A stretch of DNA of 64,000 bases from Streptomyces poonensis. Its GTDB lineage: Bacteria; Actinomycetota; Actinomycetes; Streptomycetales; Streptomycetaceae. Shown here one piece after another: positions 34,262-43,016 of the stretch. The notes under the pieces were generated by a model. It worked only from the letters and a program-made list of their open reading frames with translations, made no database searches and was not told where the DNA came from. The stretch lies in assembly GCF_014650915.1 (NCBI RefSeq), contig NZ_BMVW01000021.1, positions 26,953-90,952 on the forward strand, written 5' to 3'. Every line of letters begins with the position of its first letter. Within the stretch, counting starts at the first letter, position 1. A program made the translations under genes and the position numbers.

Positions 34262-34280
34262 CCGGCTGTACGGCGCGGAA

Positions 34281-34327
34281 GCGGGCCGCGGCCGGAGGAC
34301 GGACGGCGTCCTCCGGCCGTGGCCCGC
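34281..34327. terminator. Bidirectional terminator hairpin
   Basis: 21-bp arms (34281-34301 with 34307-34327), one G-U type mismatch, 5-nt loop, between the convergent cupredoxin gene and the LigD-type polymerase gene. Confidence 0.8.
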
Positions 34328-34331
34328 GCGC

Positions 34332-35351
34332 TCAGCCGGCCTGCGGCTTCTTCGCCCGGCTCGGCTGCACCCGCTTCGGCTCCCCCGGCATCTTCGGATA
34401 CTCCGGCGGATACGGCAGGTCCCCGAGCCCGTGGTCGTGCTCGTCGCGGGAGGCCAGCTCCAGCAGGGCCTCCAGGGAGAAGGCGTGCTCGTCCATGTCG
34501 GCGTGCACGTCGCCGAGCGCGGCGAACCGGGCGGGCATGGTGGCGAGGTCGAAGTCGTCCGGCACGGCGGCGCCGACCTCGTCCCAGGTCAGGGGGGCCG
34601 AGACCGGGGCGTGCGGGCGGGGGCGCACGGAGTAGGCGGAGGCGATCGTGCGGTCCCGCGCGGTCTGGTTGTAGTCGACGAAGATTTTCTCGCCCCGCTC
34701 CTCCTTCCACCACGCGGTGGTCACCCGCTCCGGCATCCGCCGCTCCAGCTCCCGCGCCGCGGCGATGGCGGCGCGCCGTACCTGGGTGAAGGTCCACTCC
34801 GGTCGGATCGGTACGAAGACGTGCAGGCCGCGGCCGCCGGAGGTCTTCGGCCAGCCGCGCAGTCCGCCGTACTCGTGGAGCACCTCGCGCAGTTCGTGGG
34901 CGGCGCGCACGGCGTCGGCGTAGCCGGTGCCGGGCTGGGGGTCGAGGTCGAGGCGGAGTTCGTCCGGGTGGTCGACGTCGGTGCGCCGTACCGGCCAGGG
35001 GTGGAAGGTGAGCGTGCCGTACTGGGCGGCCCACACCACGGCGGCGACCTCGGTGGGGCACATCTCGTCGGCGCTGCGGCCGCTGGGGAAGGTGATGTGG
35101 GCGGTGGGGATCCAGCCGGGCATGTTCTTCGGCGCCCGCTTCTGGAAGAACCACTCGCCGTCCAGCCCGTCCGGGTAGCGCTGGAGGGTGGTGGGGCGGT
35201 CGCGCAGGGCGCGCAGGATGCCGGGGCCGACGGCGAGGTAATAGCGGGCGAGGTCCAGCTTGGTGAAGCCATGCTCGGGGAAGTAGATCTTGTCCGGACT
35301 GGACAGCCGTACCGTTCTGCCGTCCGCCTCCAGTTCCACCGCGTCGCCCAT
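34332..35351 (-). CDS. ligD: LigD-type polymerase domain protein (NHEJ primase-polymerase)
   Basis: 339 aa from ATG 35351; the longer frame to 35408 would cover most of the divergent promoter. The archaeo-eukaryotic primase-like PolDom: SSPDKIYFPEHGFTKLDLA, RDRPTTLQRYPDG, FFQKRAPKN, the metal-binding DLDPQPG (LRLDLDPQPG), GLRGWPKTSGGRGLHVFVPI and KIFVDYNQTARDRTIASAYS, which all match bacterial NHEJ polymerases. It fills gaps or adds ribonucleotides at broken ends. The stand-alone form, without ligase or phosphoesterase domain, is common in Streptomyces, which split LigD functions among genes. Ku is not in the window. Divergent ligase starts 74 bp away. Confidence 0.93.
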   Translation of the reverse strand: MGDAVELEADGRTVRLSSPDKIYFPEHGFTKLDLARYYLAVGPGILRALRDRPTTLQRYPDGLDGEWFFQKRAPKNMPGWIPTAHITFPSGRSADEMCPTEVAAVVWAAQYGTLTFHPWPVRRTDVDHPDELRLDLDPQPGTGYADAVRAAHELREVLHEYGGLRGWPKTSGGRGLHVFVPIRPEWTFTQVRRAAIAAARELERRMPERVTTAWWKEERGEKIFVDYNQTARDRTIASAYSVRPRPHAPVSAPLTWDEVGAAVPDDFDLATMPARFAALGDVHADMDEHAFSLEALLELASRDEHDHGLGDLPYPPEYPKMPGEPKRVQPSRAKKPQAG

Positions 35352-35425
35352 GCGAGCAACGGTAGGCGTACCGCACATAGCTCGCATACCGGGCACATCA
35401 TGACGCAACCCCGCAGACTCGGAGC

Positions 35426-36487
35426 ATGGATCTTCCGGTGATGCCTCCCGTACTGCCGATGCTCGCCAAGCCCGTGGCGCGGATCCCGCCCGGCATGCAG
35501 TACGAGGCGAAGTGGGACGGGTTCCGGGCGATCGTGTTCCGTGACGGAGCCGAGGTGGAGCTCGGCAGCCGTACAGGCAAGCCGCTGACCAGGTACTTTC
35601 CCGAGCTGGTGGCGGCGGTGCGGGAGCGGGTGCCCGAGCGGTGCGTACTGGACGGGGAGATCGTGCTCGCCCGGGACGGCCGGCTCGACTTCGACGCGCT
35701 CACGGAACGCATCCACCCGGCCGCCTCACGGGTGAACACCCTCGCGGAGCGGACCCCCGCCTCCTTCGTGGCCTTCGATCTGCTCGCGCTGGACGACGAG
35801 TCACTGCTCGACGTCCAGCTCACCGACCGGCGGGCCCTGCTGGAGAGAATCCTGTCCGACGTCACCGCGCCCGTTCACCTGGCTCCGGCGACGACCGACC
35901 GCGATGTGGCCGAGGAGTGGTTCGAGCAGTACGAGGGGGCGGGCCTCGACGGGGTGATCGCCAAGCCGCCCGCGCTGCCCTACCGGCAGAACGAGCGCGC
36001 CATGTACAAGATCAAGCACGAGCGCACGGCGGACGTGGTGGTCGCGGGCTACCGCCTGCACAAGAGCGGCCCCGTCGTCGGCTCGCTCCTCCTCGGCCTC
36101 TACGACGCCGGGGGCACCCTCCAGCACGTCGGCGTGAGCGCGGCGTTCTCCATGAAGCGCCGCGCGGAGCTGGTGGAGGAGCTGGCGCCGCTGCGGATGG
36201 CGGACGCGAGCGGGCACCCCTGGGCGGCGTGGTCGGACGAGGTGGCGCACGAGACGGCGCGGCTGCCCGGCGCGCCGAGCCGATGGTCGGGGAAGAAGGA
36301 CCTCTCCTGGGTGCCGTTGCGGCCCGAACGGGTGGCGGAGGTGGCGTACGACCACATGGAGAACGGGACACGGTTCCGGCACACGGCCCGCTTCCGCCGC
36401 TGGCGCCCGGACCGCACGGCGGAGAGCTGCACGTACGCGCAGCTGGAGGAGCCGGTCCGATACGACCTGCGGGAGATCCTCGGGTGA
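35426..36487 (+). CDS. ATP-dependent DNA ligase (LigC/LigD ligase-domain type)
   Basis: 353 aa, ATG start. Nucleotidyltransferase motif I EAKWDGFRA has the adenylated lysine at K29; further motifs are GSRTGKPLTRYFPEL (III area), VLDGEIV, FVAFDLLAL, EGLDGVIAK-like GAGLDGVIAK (IV) and MYKIKHERTADVVVAGY (V). The OB-fold C-terminal domain extends from about 215. It seals nicks or ends using ATP, probably in NHEJ with the divergent polymerase gene. Length (about 350 aa) is that of the small LigC class. The stop lies 45 bp from the convergent alcohol dehydrogenase gene end. Confidence 0.93.
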   Translation: MDLPVMPPVLPMLAKPVARIPPGMQYEAKWDGFRAIVFRDGAEVELGSRTGKPLTRYFPELVAAVRERVPERCVLDGEIVLARDGRLDFDALTERIHPAASRVNTLAERTPASFVAFDLLALDDESLLDVQLTDRRALLERILSDVTAPVHLAPATTDRDVAEEWFEQYEGAGLDGVIAKPPALPYRQNERAMYKIKHERTADVVVAGYRLHKSGPVVGSLLLGLYDAGGTLQHVGVSAAFSMKRRAELVEELAPLRMADASGHPWAAWSDEVAHETARLPGAPSRWSGKKDLSWVPLRPERVAEVAYDHMENGTRFRHTARFRRWRPDRTAESCTYAQLEEPVRYDLREILG

Positions 36488-36532
36488 AACGGCGACCCTC
36501 CAGGGTGGGGCCGCCGTACCGTACGGGCCGGC

Positions 36533-37723
36533 TCACGGCTGCATGAGCACCTTCACCGTGCCCTCCTCCTTGCGCTGGAACGCCTGGTACGCGTGCGGCG
36601 CCTCGTCCAGGGGCAGCCGGTGCGTGGCGAAGCCGTCGACGCCCAGCGGATCGTCGTCCGTCAGCAGCGGCAGGATCTCGTCTACCCAGGTACGGACGTT
36701 GGCCTGGCCCATGCGCAGCCGGATCTGCTTGTCGAACATGGTCAGCATCGGCAGCGGGTCGGCCATGCCGCCGTACACCCCGGACAGCGAGATGGTGCCG
36801 CCGCGCCGCACCAGGTCGATGGCCGTGTAGAAGGCGGCCATCCGGTCCACGCTCACGCGCTCGGCGATCTTCGACCCGATGGCGCGCGGCAGCAGCCCGG
36901 CGGCGTTCTGGGCGAGGCGGGCCGCCGCGCTGCCGTGGGCCTCGGTGCCGACGGCGTCGATCACGGAGTCGGGGCCGCGCCCGTCGGTCCGGTCGTGGAT
37001 CGCCGCGACGAGCTCCTTCTCGCCGTCGAAGTCCTTGAGGTCGAACGTCTCCACGCCCCGCTCGCGCGCCCGGCGCAGCCGCTCGGGGACCAGGTCCACG
37101 CCGAACACCCGCGACGCCCCCTGTACCTGGGCGACGCGGCAGGCCATGTCACCGATGGGCCCGAGCCCGAGCACGGCGACGGTGCCGCCGGGCGGGATGT
37201 GCGCGTACTGCACGGCCTGCCATGCGGTGGGCAGCACGTCGGAGAGGTAGACGAACCGGTCGTCCGGCGGGCCCTCCGGCACCTTGATCGGCCCGTACTG
37301 GGCCTGCGGGACGCGCAGGTACTCCGCCTGGCCGCCGGGCACCGCGCCGTACAGCCGGGTGTAGCCGAAGAGGGCCGCGCCCATGCCCTCACCGGTGACC
37401 TGGGTGGTCTCGCACTGGGTCGGCAGTTCCGCGTCGCACATCCAGCAGTGGCCGCACGCGATCTGGAACGGCACCACGACCCGGTCGCCCGGCTTGAGGT
37501 TCGGCACCTCGGGGCCGACCTCCTCGACGATGCCCATGGGTTCGTGGCCGAGGATGTCGCCCGGTGTCATGAAGGGCGTGAGCACCTCGTACAGGTGGAG
37601 GTCCGAGCCGCACAGCCCGGAGGAGGTGACGCTGATGATCGCGTCCGTCGGCTCCTTGATCACCGGATCGGGCACGGTCTCCACCCGTACGTCCCGCCTG
37701 CCCTGCCATGTCACTGCCTTCAT
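36533..37723 (-). CDS. Zinc-dependent alcohol/formaldehyde dehydrogenase family protein
   Basis: 396 aa from ATG 37723. Medium-chain dehydrogenase: catalytic zinc ligands C38 (GLCGSDLH), H60 and E61 (LGHEPMG); structural zinc cysteines C90, C93, C96 and C104; and the Rossmann loop AVLGLGPIGDMA. The insert after the structural zinc (TGEGMGAALFGYTRLYGAVP) and the extra length are typical of the glutathione-independent formaldehyde dehydrogenase-like (FdhA/PseudoADH) subgroup of actinobacteria. It should oxidise an aldehyde or alcohol with NAD. Single gene with its own 5' region; substrate uncertain. Confidence 0.9.
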   Translation of the reverse strand: MKAVTWQGRRDVRVETVPDPVIKEPTDAIISVTSSGLCGSDLHLYEVLTPFMTPGDILGHEPMGIVEEVGPEVPNLKPGDRVVVPFQIACGHCWMCDAELPTQCETTQVTGEGMGAALFGYTRLYGAVPGGQAEYLRVPQAQYGPIKVPEGPPDDRFVYLSDVLPTAWQAVQYAHIPPGGTVAVLGLGPIGDMACRVAQVQGASRVFGVDLVPERLRRARERGVETFDLKDFDGEKELVAAIHDRTDGRGPDSVIDAVGTEAHGSAAARLAQNAAGLLPRAIGSKIAERVSVDRMAAFYTAIDLVRRGGTISLSGVYGGMADPLPMLTMFDKQIRLRMGQANVRTWVDEILPLLTDDDPLGVDGFATHRLPLDEAPHAYQAFQRKEEGTVKVLMQP

Positions 37724-37910
37724 CGCCTGATGCTCCGTCCCTGACGGTTCGTAGCTCTTCTCGTCACGGTTCGTGGCTCCTTGTGGTGTCTCGCCACGTC
37801 CGTCCGTCGGTGACGGTCGGGTACCCGGGCCCCCGGTGCCGAATCGAGGGACGTCCCGGAAACGGCCGGCGGACAATCGACGCACGATCGGGAGAGACGG
37901 ACAGGGGGCC

Positions 37911-38885
37911 ATGATGGGTGTGGCGGGCTTATCGGGCGTGGCGAAGAGGACGAAGGTGCTGCGGCACGGTGCGGCGGCGGCGCTGCTGGCCGTCGTGACG
38001 GCGGGCTGCACCGTGAGCGGCACCGACGGGAGCGGGGAGGATCCCGCGGAGGGCGGGACGTCCGTTCTGGCGGTGAAGATCGACAACGTACGTGCGGCGC
38101 GCCCGCAGACGGGGCTCGACGCGGCGGACGTCGTGTACGCGGAACAGGTCGAGGGCGGGCTGAGCCGGCTGATGGCCGTGTACGCGACGAAGCTGCCGGA
38201 GGCCGTCGGGCCGGTGCGCAGCGCGCGGGAGTCGGACCTGGAGCTGCTGCGGCAGTTCGACGAGCCGACGCTCGCGTTCTCGGGAGCACAGAACAAGCTG
38301 CTGCCGTTGATCGACAGCGCGCCGCTGCACGCGGAGACGCCGAAGGACGCGCCCGACGCCTACTACCGCGACTCCGGCAGGCGTGCGCCGCACAACCTCT
38401 ATCTGCGCCCCGAGCGGCTGGTCGGCTCCGCTCCGGGCGCCGGCCGGCTCACGACGGGATTCCGCCAGGGCCCGGCTCCCGAGGGCGGCACCCCGCAGAA
38501 CTCGTACACCGTCCGCTACCCGACGGCCGGCTTCACCTTCACCTGGTCGGCGGACCGGCAGCGCTGGCTGGTGAGCATGGACGGCGCGCCGGCGGAGACG
38601 ACGGACGGCGGGCGGCCGGCTCCCGCGACCGTGGTCGTGCAGTACGTGAAGGTGCGCGACTCCGCCTACCACGACGTCCGGGGCAGCACCACGCCGTACA
38701 CCGAGACCGTGGGCTCGGGGAAGGCGCGGGTGCTGCGGGACGGGAAGGTGTTCGACGTGAACTGGCAGCGTCCGGCGGCCACGGAGGGCACGGAGTTCAC
38801 CACGGCGGACGGCAGCCCGGTGAACTTCGCCGAGGGCCAGGTGTGGGTGGTGTACGCCCAGGACTCCCAGGACTCCCCGGCCTGA
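37911..38885 (+). CDS. DUF3048 lipoprotein (YerB-like)
   Basis: 324 aa. Two adjacent ATG codons (37911 and 37914) follow a GGGGG run; the second has better spacing. Lipobox VVTAGC at about residues 28-33 marks a membrane-anchored lipoprotein. DUF3048 sequence follows: VLAVKIDNVRAARPQTGLD, DVVYAEQVEGGLSRLMAVY, GPVRSARESDLELL, and a second half with FTWSADRQRWLVSMDG, VVVQYVKVRDSAYHD and GQVWVVYA. The YerB family is secreted or surface-attached with unknown biochemical role. It is convergent with pcaV (22 bp apart). Confidence 0.9.
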   Translation: MMGVAGLSGVAKRTKVLRHGAAAALLAVVTAGCTVSGTDGSGEDPAEGGTSVLAVKIDNVRAARPQTGLDAADVVYAEQVEGGLSRLMAVYATKLPEAVGPVRSARESDLELLRQFDEPTLAFSGAQNKLLPLIDSAPLHAETPKDAPDAYYRDSGRRAPHNLYLRPERLVGSAPGAGRLTTGFRQGPAPEGGTPQNSYTVRYPTAGFTFTWSADRQRWLVSMDGAPAETTDGGRPAPATVVVQYVKVRDSAYHDVRGSTTPYTETVGSGKARVLRDGKVFDVNWQRPAATEGTEFTTADGSPVNFAEGQVWVVYAQDSQDSPA

Positions 38886-38906
38886 GCCGAGCGGCGGCCG
38901 CCCTGT

Positions 38907-39371
38907 TCAGGACCGTGTGACGAGGGGTTCCGCCGGGTTGCGGAGCCCCTCCGCGGCGTCGGCCACGCGCTGGATGAGGTCGAAGAACTGATGCTGTTCC
39001 GCGGCGGAGAGCGGGGCCAGGAAGACCTGGTTCATCCGGGCGGTGCGCACGCTCAGTCTGCGGTGCGTGCGGGTGCCGTCGTCCGTGAGGCGCAGCAGGA
39101 AGCGGCGGCCGTCCTGCGGGTCGCGGACCTTGTCGAGGAGCCCGCGCCGGCTGAGCCTGCTGATCACCTCGGCGATGGTGGACCGGTCGAGTCCGACCCG
39201 CTCCCCCACCGTGCGCTGGTCGAGGCCGGGTTCGGCGACGAGCGTGTTGAGGACCGCGAACTGCGGCGAGGTGATCTCCTCGGAGACCATCGTGTTCCAC
39301 AGCAGGTAGTGCGCCTGCTGGAGCCGCCGGGCGAGGTGCCCGGGGTGGGAGGTCAGGTCCACCGCCGCCAT
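38907..39371 (-). CDS. pcaV: MarR family regulator PcaV
   Basis: 154 aa, with GAGGAG upstream of ATG 39371. Winged helix MarR protein: LNTLVAEPGLDQRTVGERV, LDRSTIAEVISRLSRRGLL (recognition helix) and the wing VRDPQDGRRFLLRLTDDGT. In S. coelicolor PcaV represses the protocatechuate operon and is released by protocatechuate; the gene lies divergent from pcaI exactly as here. Two dyads in the shared 206-bp region (39387-39404, 39529-39548) are candidate operators. Identity rests on family plus location. Confidence 0.92.
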   Translation of the reverse strand: MAAVDLTSHPGHLARRLQQAHYLLWNTMVSEEITSPQFAVLNTLVAEPGLDQRTVGERVGLDRSTIAEVISRLSRRGLLDKVRDPQDGRRFLLRLTDDGTRTHRRLSVRTARMNQVFLAPLSAAEQHQFFDLIQRVADAAEGLRNPAEPLVTRS

Positions 39372-39386
39372 ATGCGCTCCTCAATT

Positions 39387-39548
39387 CGTTCCGTGTACTG
39401 AACGATAGCGGGTGACCGTGTGCATGTCCCCAGAGTCCTGCCGCTTCCCTTGTGGCGTTGACCAGGTTTTTCTTCAAGGTCTTGACGGTCGCCCCGGGGA
39501 GTGGCAGCGTACGGGAAACCTCGCGGAAATAATCAGTGCGCTGACTAT
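39387..39548. promoter_or_regulatory. Candidate PcaV operators between pcaV and pcaI
   Basis: CGTTC-N8-GAACG at 39387-39404 lies next to the pcaV start. ATAATCAG-tgcg-CTGACTAT at 39529-39548 lies about 30 bp before pcaI and overlaps a TATTTT (39545-39550) that could be its -10 box. One mismatch in the latter arms. Which one PcaV binds cannot be told here. Confidence 0.55.
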
Positions 39549-39577
39549 TTTCTGCATCGAGAGATGGGGCTGTACCG

Positions 39578-40333
39578 ATGGACAAGGTGGTGCCGACAGC
39601 CGCTGAGGCGGTGGCGGACGTGCCGGACGGCGCGTCGCTGGCGGTCGGCGGGTTCGGGTTGAGCGGCGTGCCGAATGTACTGATCCAGGCGCTGTACGAG
39701 CGCGGGACCGGCGGGCTGAGCGTGGTCTCCAACAACTGCGGCGCGATGGAGTCCGGGCTCGCGGTGCTGCTGGCGGCCGGCCGGATCGCGCGCGTGACCG
39801 GGTCGTACATCGGCGCCAACAAGGAGTTCGCGCGGCAGTACCTGGCCGGTGAGCTCGAGGTCGAGATGATCCCGCAGGGCACCCTGGCCGAGCGGCTGCG
39901 GGCCGGCGGGGCCGGGATCCCCGCCTTCTACACCCCGGCCGGCGTGGGCACGCAGGTCGCCGACGGCGGACTGCCCTGGCGCTACGACGGCAACGGCGGC
40001 GTCGCCCTGGCCTCGCCACCGAAGGAGGTCCGCGAGTTCGACGGCACCGAGTACGTGCTGGAGCGCGGCATCCGCACCGACTTCGCCCTCGTCCGGGCCG
40101 CCAAGGGCGACCGCCACGGGAACCTCGTCTTCAGCAAGTCCTCGCGGAACTTCAACCCCCTCGCGGCGATGGCGGGCAAGGTGACGATCGCCGAGGTCGA
40201 GGAGCTCGTCGAGCCCGGCGAGATCGAGCCGGACGCGGTGCACCTGCCGGGCATCTTCGTGCAGCGCGTGGTCGCGCTCACGCCCGAGCAGGCGGCGAAC
40301 AAGATGATCGAGAAGCGGACGGTAAGCAACTGA
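39578..40333 (+). CDS. pcaI: 3-oxoadipate CoA-transferase subunit A
   Basis: 251 aa. Family I CoA-transferase alpha subunit: GASLAVGGFGLSGVPNVLIQ, VVSNNCGAMESGLAVLL, GSYIGANKEFARQYLAGELE, and IPAFYTPAGVGTQVADGG. With PcaJ it moves CoA from succinyl-CoA to 3-oxoadipate. First gene of a seven-gene operon. The pcaJ ATG overlaps its stop by one base, so the two subunits are translationally coupled. Acetoacetate:succinyl-CoA transferase (scoA) subunits look similar; context decides for 3-oxoadipate. Confidence 0.94.
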   Translation: MDKVVPTAAEAVADVPDGASLAVGGFGLSGVPNVLIQALYERGTGGLSVVSNNCGAMESGLAVLLAAGRIARVTGSYIGANKEFARQYLAGELEVEMIPQGTLAERLRAGGAGIPAFYTPAGVGTQVADGGLPWRYDGNGGVALASPPKEVREFDGTEYVLERGIRTDFALVRAAKGDRHGNLVFSKSSRNFNPLAAMAGKVTIAEVEELVEPGEIEPDAVHLPGIFVQRVVALTPEQAANKMIEKRTVSN

Positions 40334-41022
40334 TGTCCTGGACCCGTGAGGAGATGGCCGCCCGCGCCGCGCGCGAGCTCAAGGACGGCCAGTACGTCAA
40401 CCTCGGCATCGGCCTGCCGACGCTGATCCCCAACTACCTCCCGGCGGACGTCGAGGTGGTCCTGGAGTCGGAGAACGGCATCCTGGGCACCGGTCCGTAC
40501 CCGACGGAGGACCAGGTCGACCCCGACCTGATCAACGCGGGCAAGGAGACCGTGACGGTGCTGCCGGGCGCGTCCTTCTTCGACTCGTCGCTGTCGTTCT
40601 CGATGATCCGCGGCGGGCACATCGACGTCGCCGTGCTCGGTGCCATGCAGGTGTCGGCCGGCGGTGACCTGGCGAACTGGGCCATCCCCGGCAAGATGAT
40701 CACCGGTATCGGCGGGGCGATGGACCTGGTGCACGGTGCCCGCACCGTCATCGTCGTCATGACGCACACCGCGAAGGACGGCTCGCCGAAGATCCTTCAG
40801 GAGTGCGCGCTGCCGCTGACCGGCAAGGCGTGCGTGAACCGGATCATCACCGACCTCGGTGTCCTGGACGTCACGGAGGACGGCCTGGTCCTCGTCGAGA
40901 CCGCGCCGGGCGTCACCGTCGACGAGATCGTCGCCAAGACCGCCGCGAAGGTCCGTATCACGGAAGAGATCGCGGCAGCAGCAGAAGAACTCGAAACGCT
41001 CAACGAGGAGATTTCGTCATGA
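40333..41022 (+). CDS. pcaJ: 3-oxoadipate CoA-transferase subunit B
   Basis: 229 aa. Beta subunit with the catalytic glutamate E47 in ESENGILG, which forms the glutamyl-CoA intermediate, and the glycine-rich YVNLGIGLPTLIPNYLP upstream. Further GGHIDVAVLGAMQVSAGGDL and VMTHTAKDG segments match the family. Start ATG overlaps the pcaI stop (TGATG); the pcaF start ATG overlaps its stop (ATGA), with GAGGAG 8 nt before. Confidence 0.95.
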   Translation: MSWTREEMAARAARELKDGQYVNLGIGLPTLIPNYLPADVEVVLESENGILGTGPYPTEDQVDPDLINAGKETVTVLPGASFFDSSLSFSMIRGGHIDVAVLGAMQVSAGGDLANWAIPGKMITGIGGAMDLVHGARTVIVVMTHTAKDGSPKILQECALPLTGKACVNRIITDLGVLDVTEDGLVLVETAPGVTVDEIVAKTAAKVRITEEIAAAAEELETLNEEISS

Positions 41023-42227
41023 GTCTGCGCGACGTCTACATCGTCGATGCCGTCCGCACCCCCATCGGCCGCTACAACGGCGCCCTCGCCTCCGTCCGCC
41101 CCGACGACCTGGCCGCGCATGCCATCCGCGAACTCCTCGCCCGTATGCCCGACCTGGACCCCTCCCGCATCGAGGACGTCTACTTCGGCAACGCCAACGG
41201 CGCCGGCGAGGAGAACCGCAACGTCGGCCGCATGGCCGCCCTGCTCGCCGGTCTGCCCACCTCCGTGCCCGGCGTGACCGTCAACCGGCTGTGCGCTTCC
41301 GGTCTGGAGGCCGTGATCCAGGCGGCCCGCGCCATCGCCCTCGGGGACGCGCACATCGCGCTGGCCGGTGGTGTGGAGTCGATGACCCGCGCCCCGTACG
41401 TGCTGCCCAAGAGCGACAAGCCGTTCCCCGCCGGACACGCCGAGCTGTACTCGACCACGCTGGGCTGGCGCATGGTCAACCCGAGGATGGACCCGCAGTG
41501 GACGATCCCGCTGGGCGAGTCGGCCGAGCTCATCGCCGACAAGCACAAGATCGGCCGTGAGCAGCAGGACGAGTTCGCGCTCGCCTCGCACCGGAAGGCG
41601 GCGAAGGCGCAGGCCGAGGGCCTGTTCGACGTTGAGCTCGCCGCCGTGCCCGTGCCGCAGCGCAAAGGCGACCCGGTGCTGTACGCCGCCGACGAGTGCG
41701 TCCGCCAGGACGCCTCCCTCCAGGCGATGGCCAAGCTCAAGCCGTCCTTCCGCAAGGAGAACGGCACCGTCACCGCGGGCAACGCCTCCCCGCTCAACGA
41801 CGGCGCCGCCGCGTTGCTGCTGGTCGACGAGGAGGGCCTGAAGGCCACCGGCCGTGAGCCGCTCGCCCGGGTCTCGGCGACCGGGGTCTCCGCCATCGAC
41901 CCGCAGTACTTCGGGCTCGCCCCGGTGGAGGCGACGAACCGCGCGCTCGCCAAGGCGAGCAGGTCCTTCGCCGACCTGGACGTGCTGGAGCTGAACGAGG
42001 CGTTCGCCGCGCAGGTCCTCGGCTGTGTGGCCGAGTGGCCCGAGTTCGACCCGGCGGTCCTCAACCCGCAGGGCGGCGCCATCGCCCTCGGCCACCCGCT
42101 CGGCGCCTCCGGTGCCCGCCTCGCCGGCACCGTCGCCCACCAGCTCGCCCGCAAGGGTTCGGGCACCGGTGTCGCCACCCTCTGCATCGGCGTCGGCCAG
42201 GGCCTCGCCCTCGTTCTCGAACGGTAG
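41019..42227 (+). CDS. pcaF: 3-oxoadipyl-CoA thiolase
   Basis: 402 aa from ATG 41019. Thiolase with nucleophile C92 (VNRLCASGLEA), H359 in ALGHPLGASGA and C389 in CIGVGQG. The segment PFPAGHAELYSTTLGWRMVN PRMD-type (residues about 133-155) is characteristic of PcaF/PaaJ. It cleaves 3-oxoadipyl-CoA to succinyl-CoA and acetyl-CoA, the last step of the pathway. Nine bases separate it from pcaH. Paralogous to the FadA-type thiolase at 12244-13458 but clearly a different subgroup. Confidence 0.95.
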   Translation: MSLRDVYIVDAVRTPIGRYNGALASVRPDDLAAHAIRELLARMPDLDPSRIEDVYFGNANGAGEENRNVGRMAALLAGLPTSVPGVTVNRLCASGLEAVIQAARAIALGDAHIALAGGVESMTRAPYVLPKSDKPFPAGHAELYSTTLGWRMVNPRMDPQWTIPLGESAELIADKHKIGREQQDEFALASHRKAAKAQAEGLFDVELAAVPVPQRKGDPVLYAADECVRQDASLQAMAKLKPSFRKENGTVTAGNASPLNDGAAALLLVDEEGLKATGREPLARVSATGVSAIDPQYFGLAPVEATNRALAKASRSFADLDVLELNEAFAAQVLGCVAEWPEFDPAVLNPQGGAIALGHPLGASGARLAGTVAHQLARKGSGTGVATLCIGVGQGLALVLER

Positions 42228-42236
42228 GAACCACTG

Positions 42237-43010
42237 ATGACTCTGACCCAGCAGGACATGGACCAGGAGATCGCGGAGAACCACGCCGCGTACGAGAAGC
42301 GCGTCGCCGCCGGTGCGCCCGTGGAGCACCACCCGCGCCGCGACTACGCCCCCTACCGCTCCTCCACCCTGCGCCACCCGAAACAGCCGCCGGTCCAGAT
42401 CGACGTCACCAAGGACCCGGAGCTGGTGGAGCTGTCCTCCCCCGCCTTCGGCGAGCGCGACATCACCGAGATCGACAACGATCTGACCCGGCAGCACAAC
42501 GGTGAGCCGATCGGCGAGCGCATCACGGTCTCCGGCCGGCTGCTGGACCGCGACGGGCGCCCGGTGCGCGGCCAGCTCATCGAGATCTGGCAGGCGAACT
42601 CGGCGGGCCGCTACGCCCACCAGCGCGAGCAGCACGACGCCCCGCTGGACCCGAACTTCACCGGTGTGGGCCGCACGCTCTCGGACGACGACGGCTTCTA
42701 CCGCTTCACCACCGTCCAGCCGGGCCCGTACCCGTGGCGCAACCACGTCAACGCGTGGCGCCCCGCCCACATCCACTTCTCCCTCTTCGGCTCGGCGTTC
42801 ACACAGCGGCTCGTGACCCAGATGTACTTCCCGAACGACCCGCTGTTCCCGTACGACCCGATCCTGCAGTCGGTGACGGACGACGCGGCCCGGCAGCGGC
42901 TGGTCGCCACGTACGACCACAGCCTGTCGGTGCCCGAGTTCTCGCTCGGCTACCACTGGGACATCGTGCTGGACGGCCCGAACGCCACCTGGATCGAGGA
43001 AGGTCGCTGA
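42237..43010 (+). CDS. pcaH: Protocatechuate 3,4-dioxygenase beta subunit
   Basis: 257 aa. Non-haem iron ligands Y126 (AGRYAHQ), Y165 (GPYPW), H178 and H180 (PAHIHF) keep exactly the spacing of the known Pseudomonas enzyme (39, 13 and 2 residues). The intradiol signature around EIWQANSAGRY and the N-terminal HPPRDY-like HHPRRDYAPYRSS region are typical of beta subunits. With the alpha subunit it cleaves protocatechuate between its hydroxyls to 3-carboxy-cis,cis-muconate, using oxygen. The alpha-subunit gene follows after 6 bp. Confidence 0.96.
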   Translation: MTLTQQDMDQEIAENHAAYEKRVAAGAPVEHHPRRDYAPYRSSTLRHPKQPPVQIDVTKDPELVELSSPAFGERDITEIDNDLTRQHNGEPIGERITVSGRLLDRDGRPVRGQLIEIWQANSAGRYAHQREQHDAPLDPNFTGVGRTLSDDDGFYRFTTVQPGPYPWRNHVNAWRPAHIHFSLFGSAFTQRLVTQMYFPNDPLFPYDPILQSVTDDAARQRLVATYDHSLSVPEFSLGYHWDIVLDGPNATWIEEGR

Positions 43011-43016
43011 CCCGCC

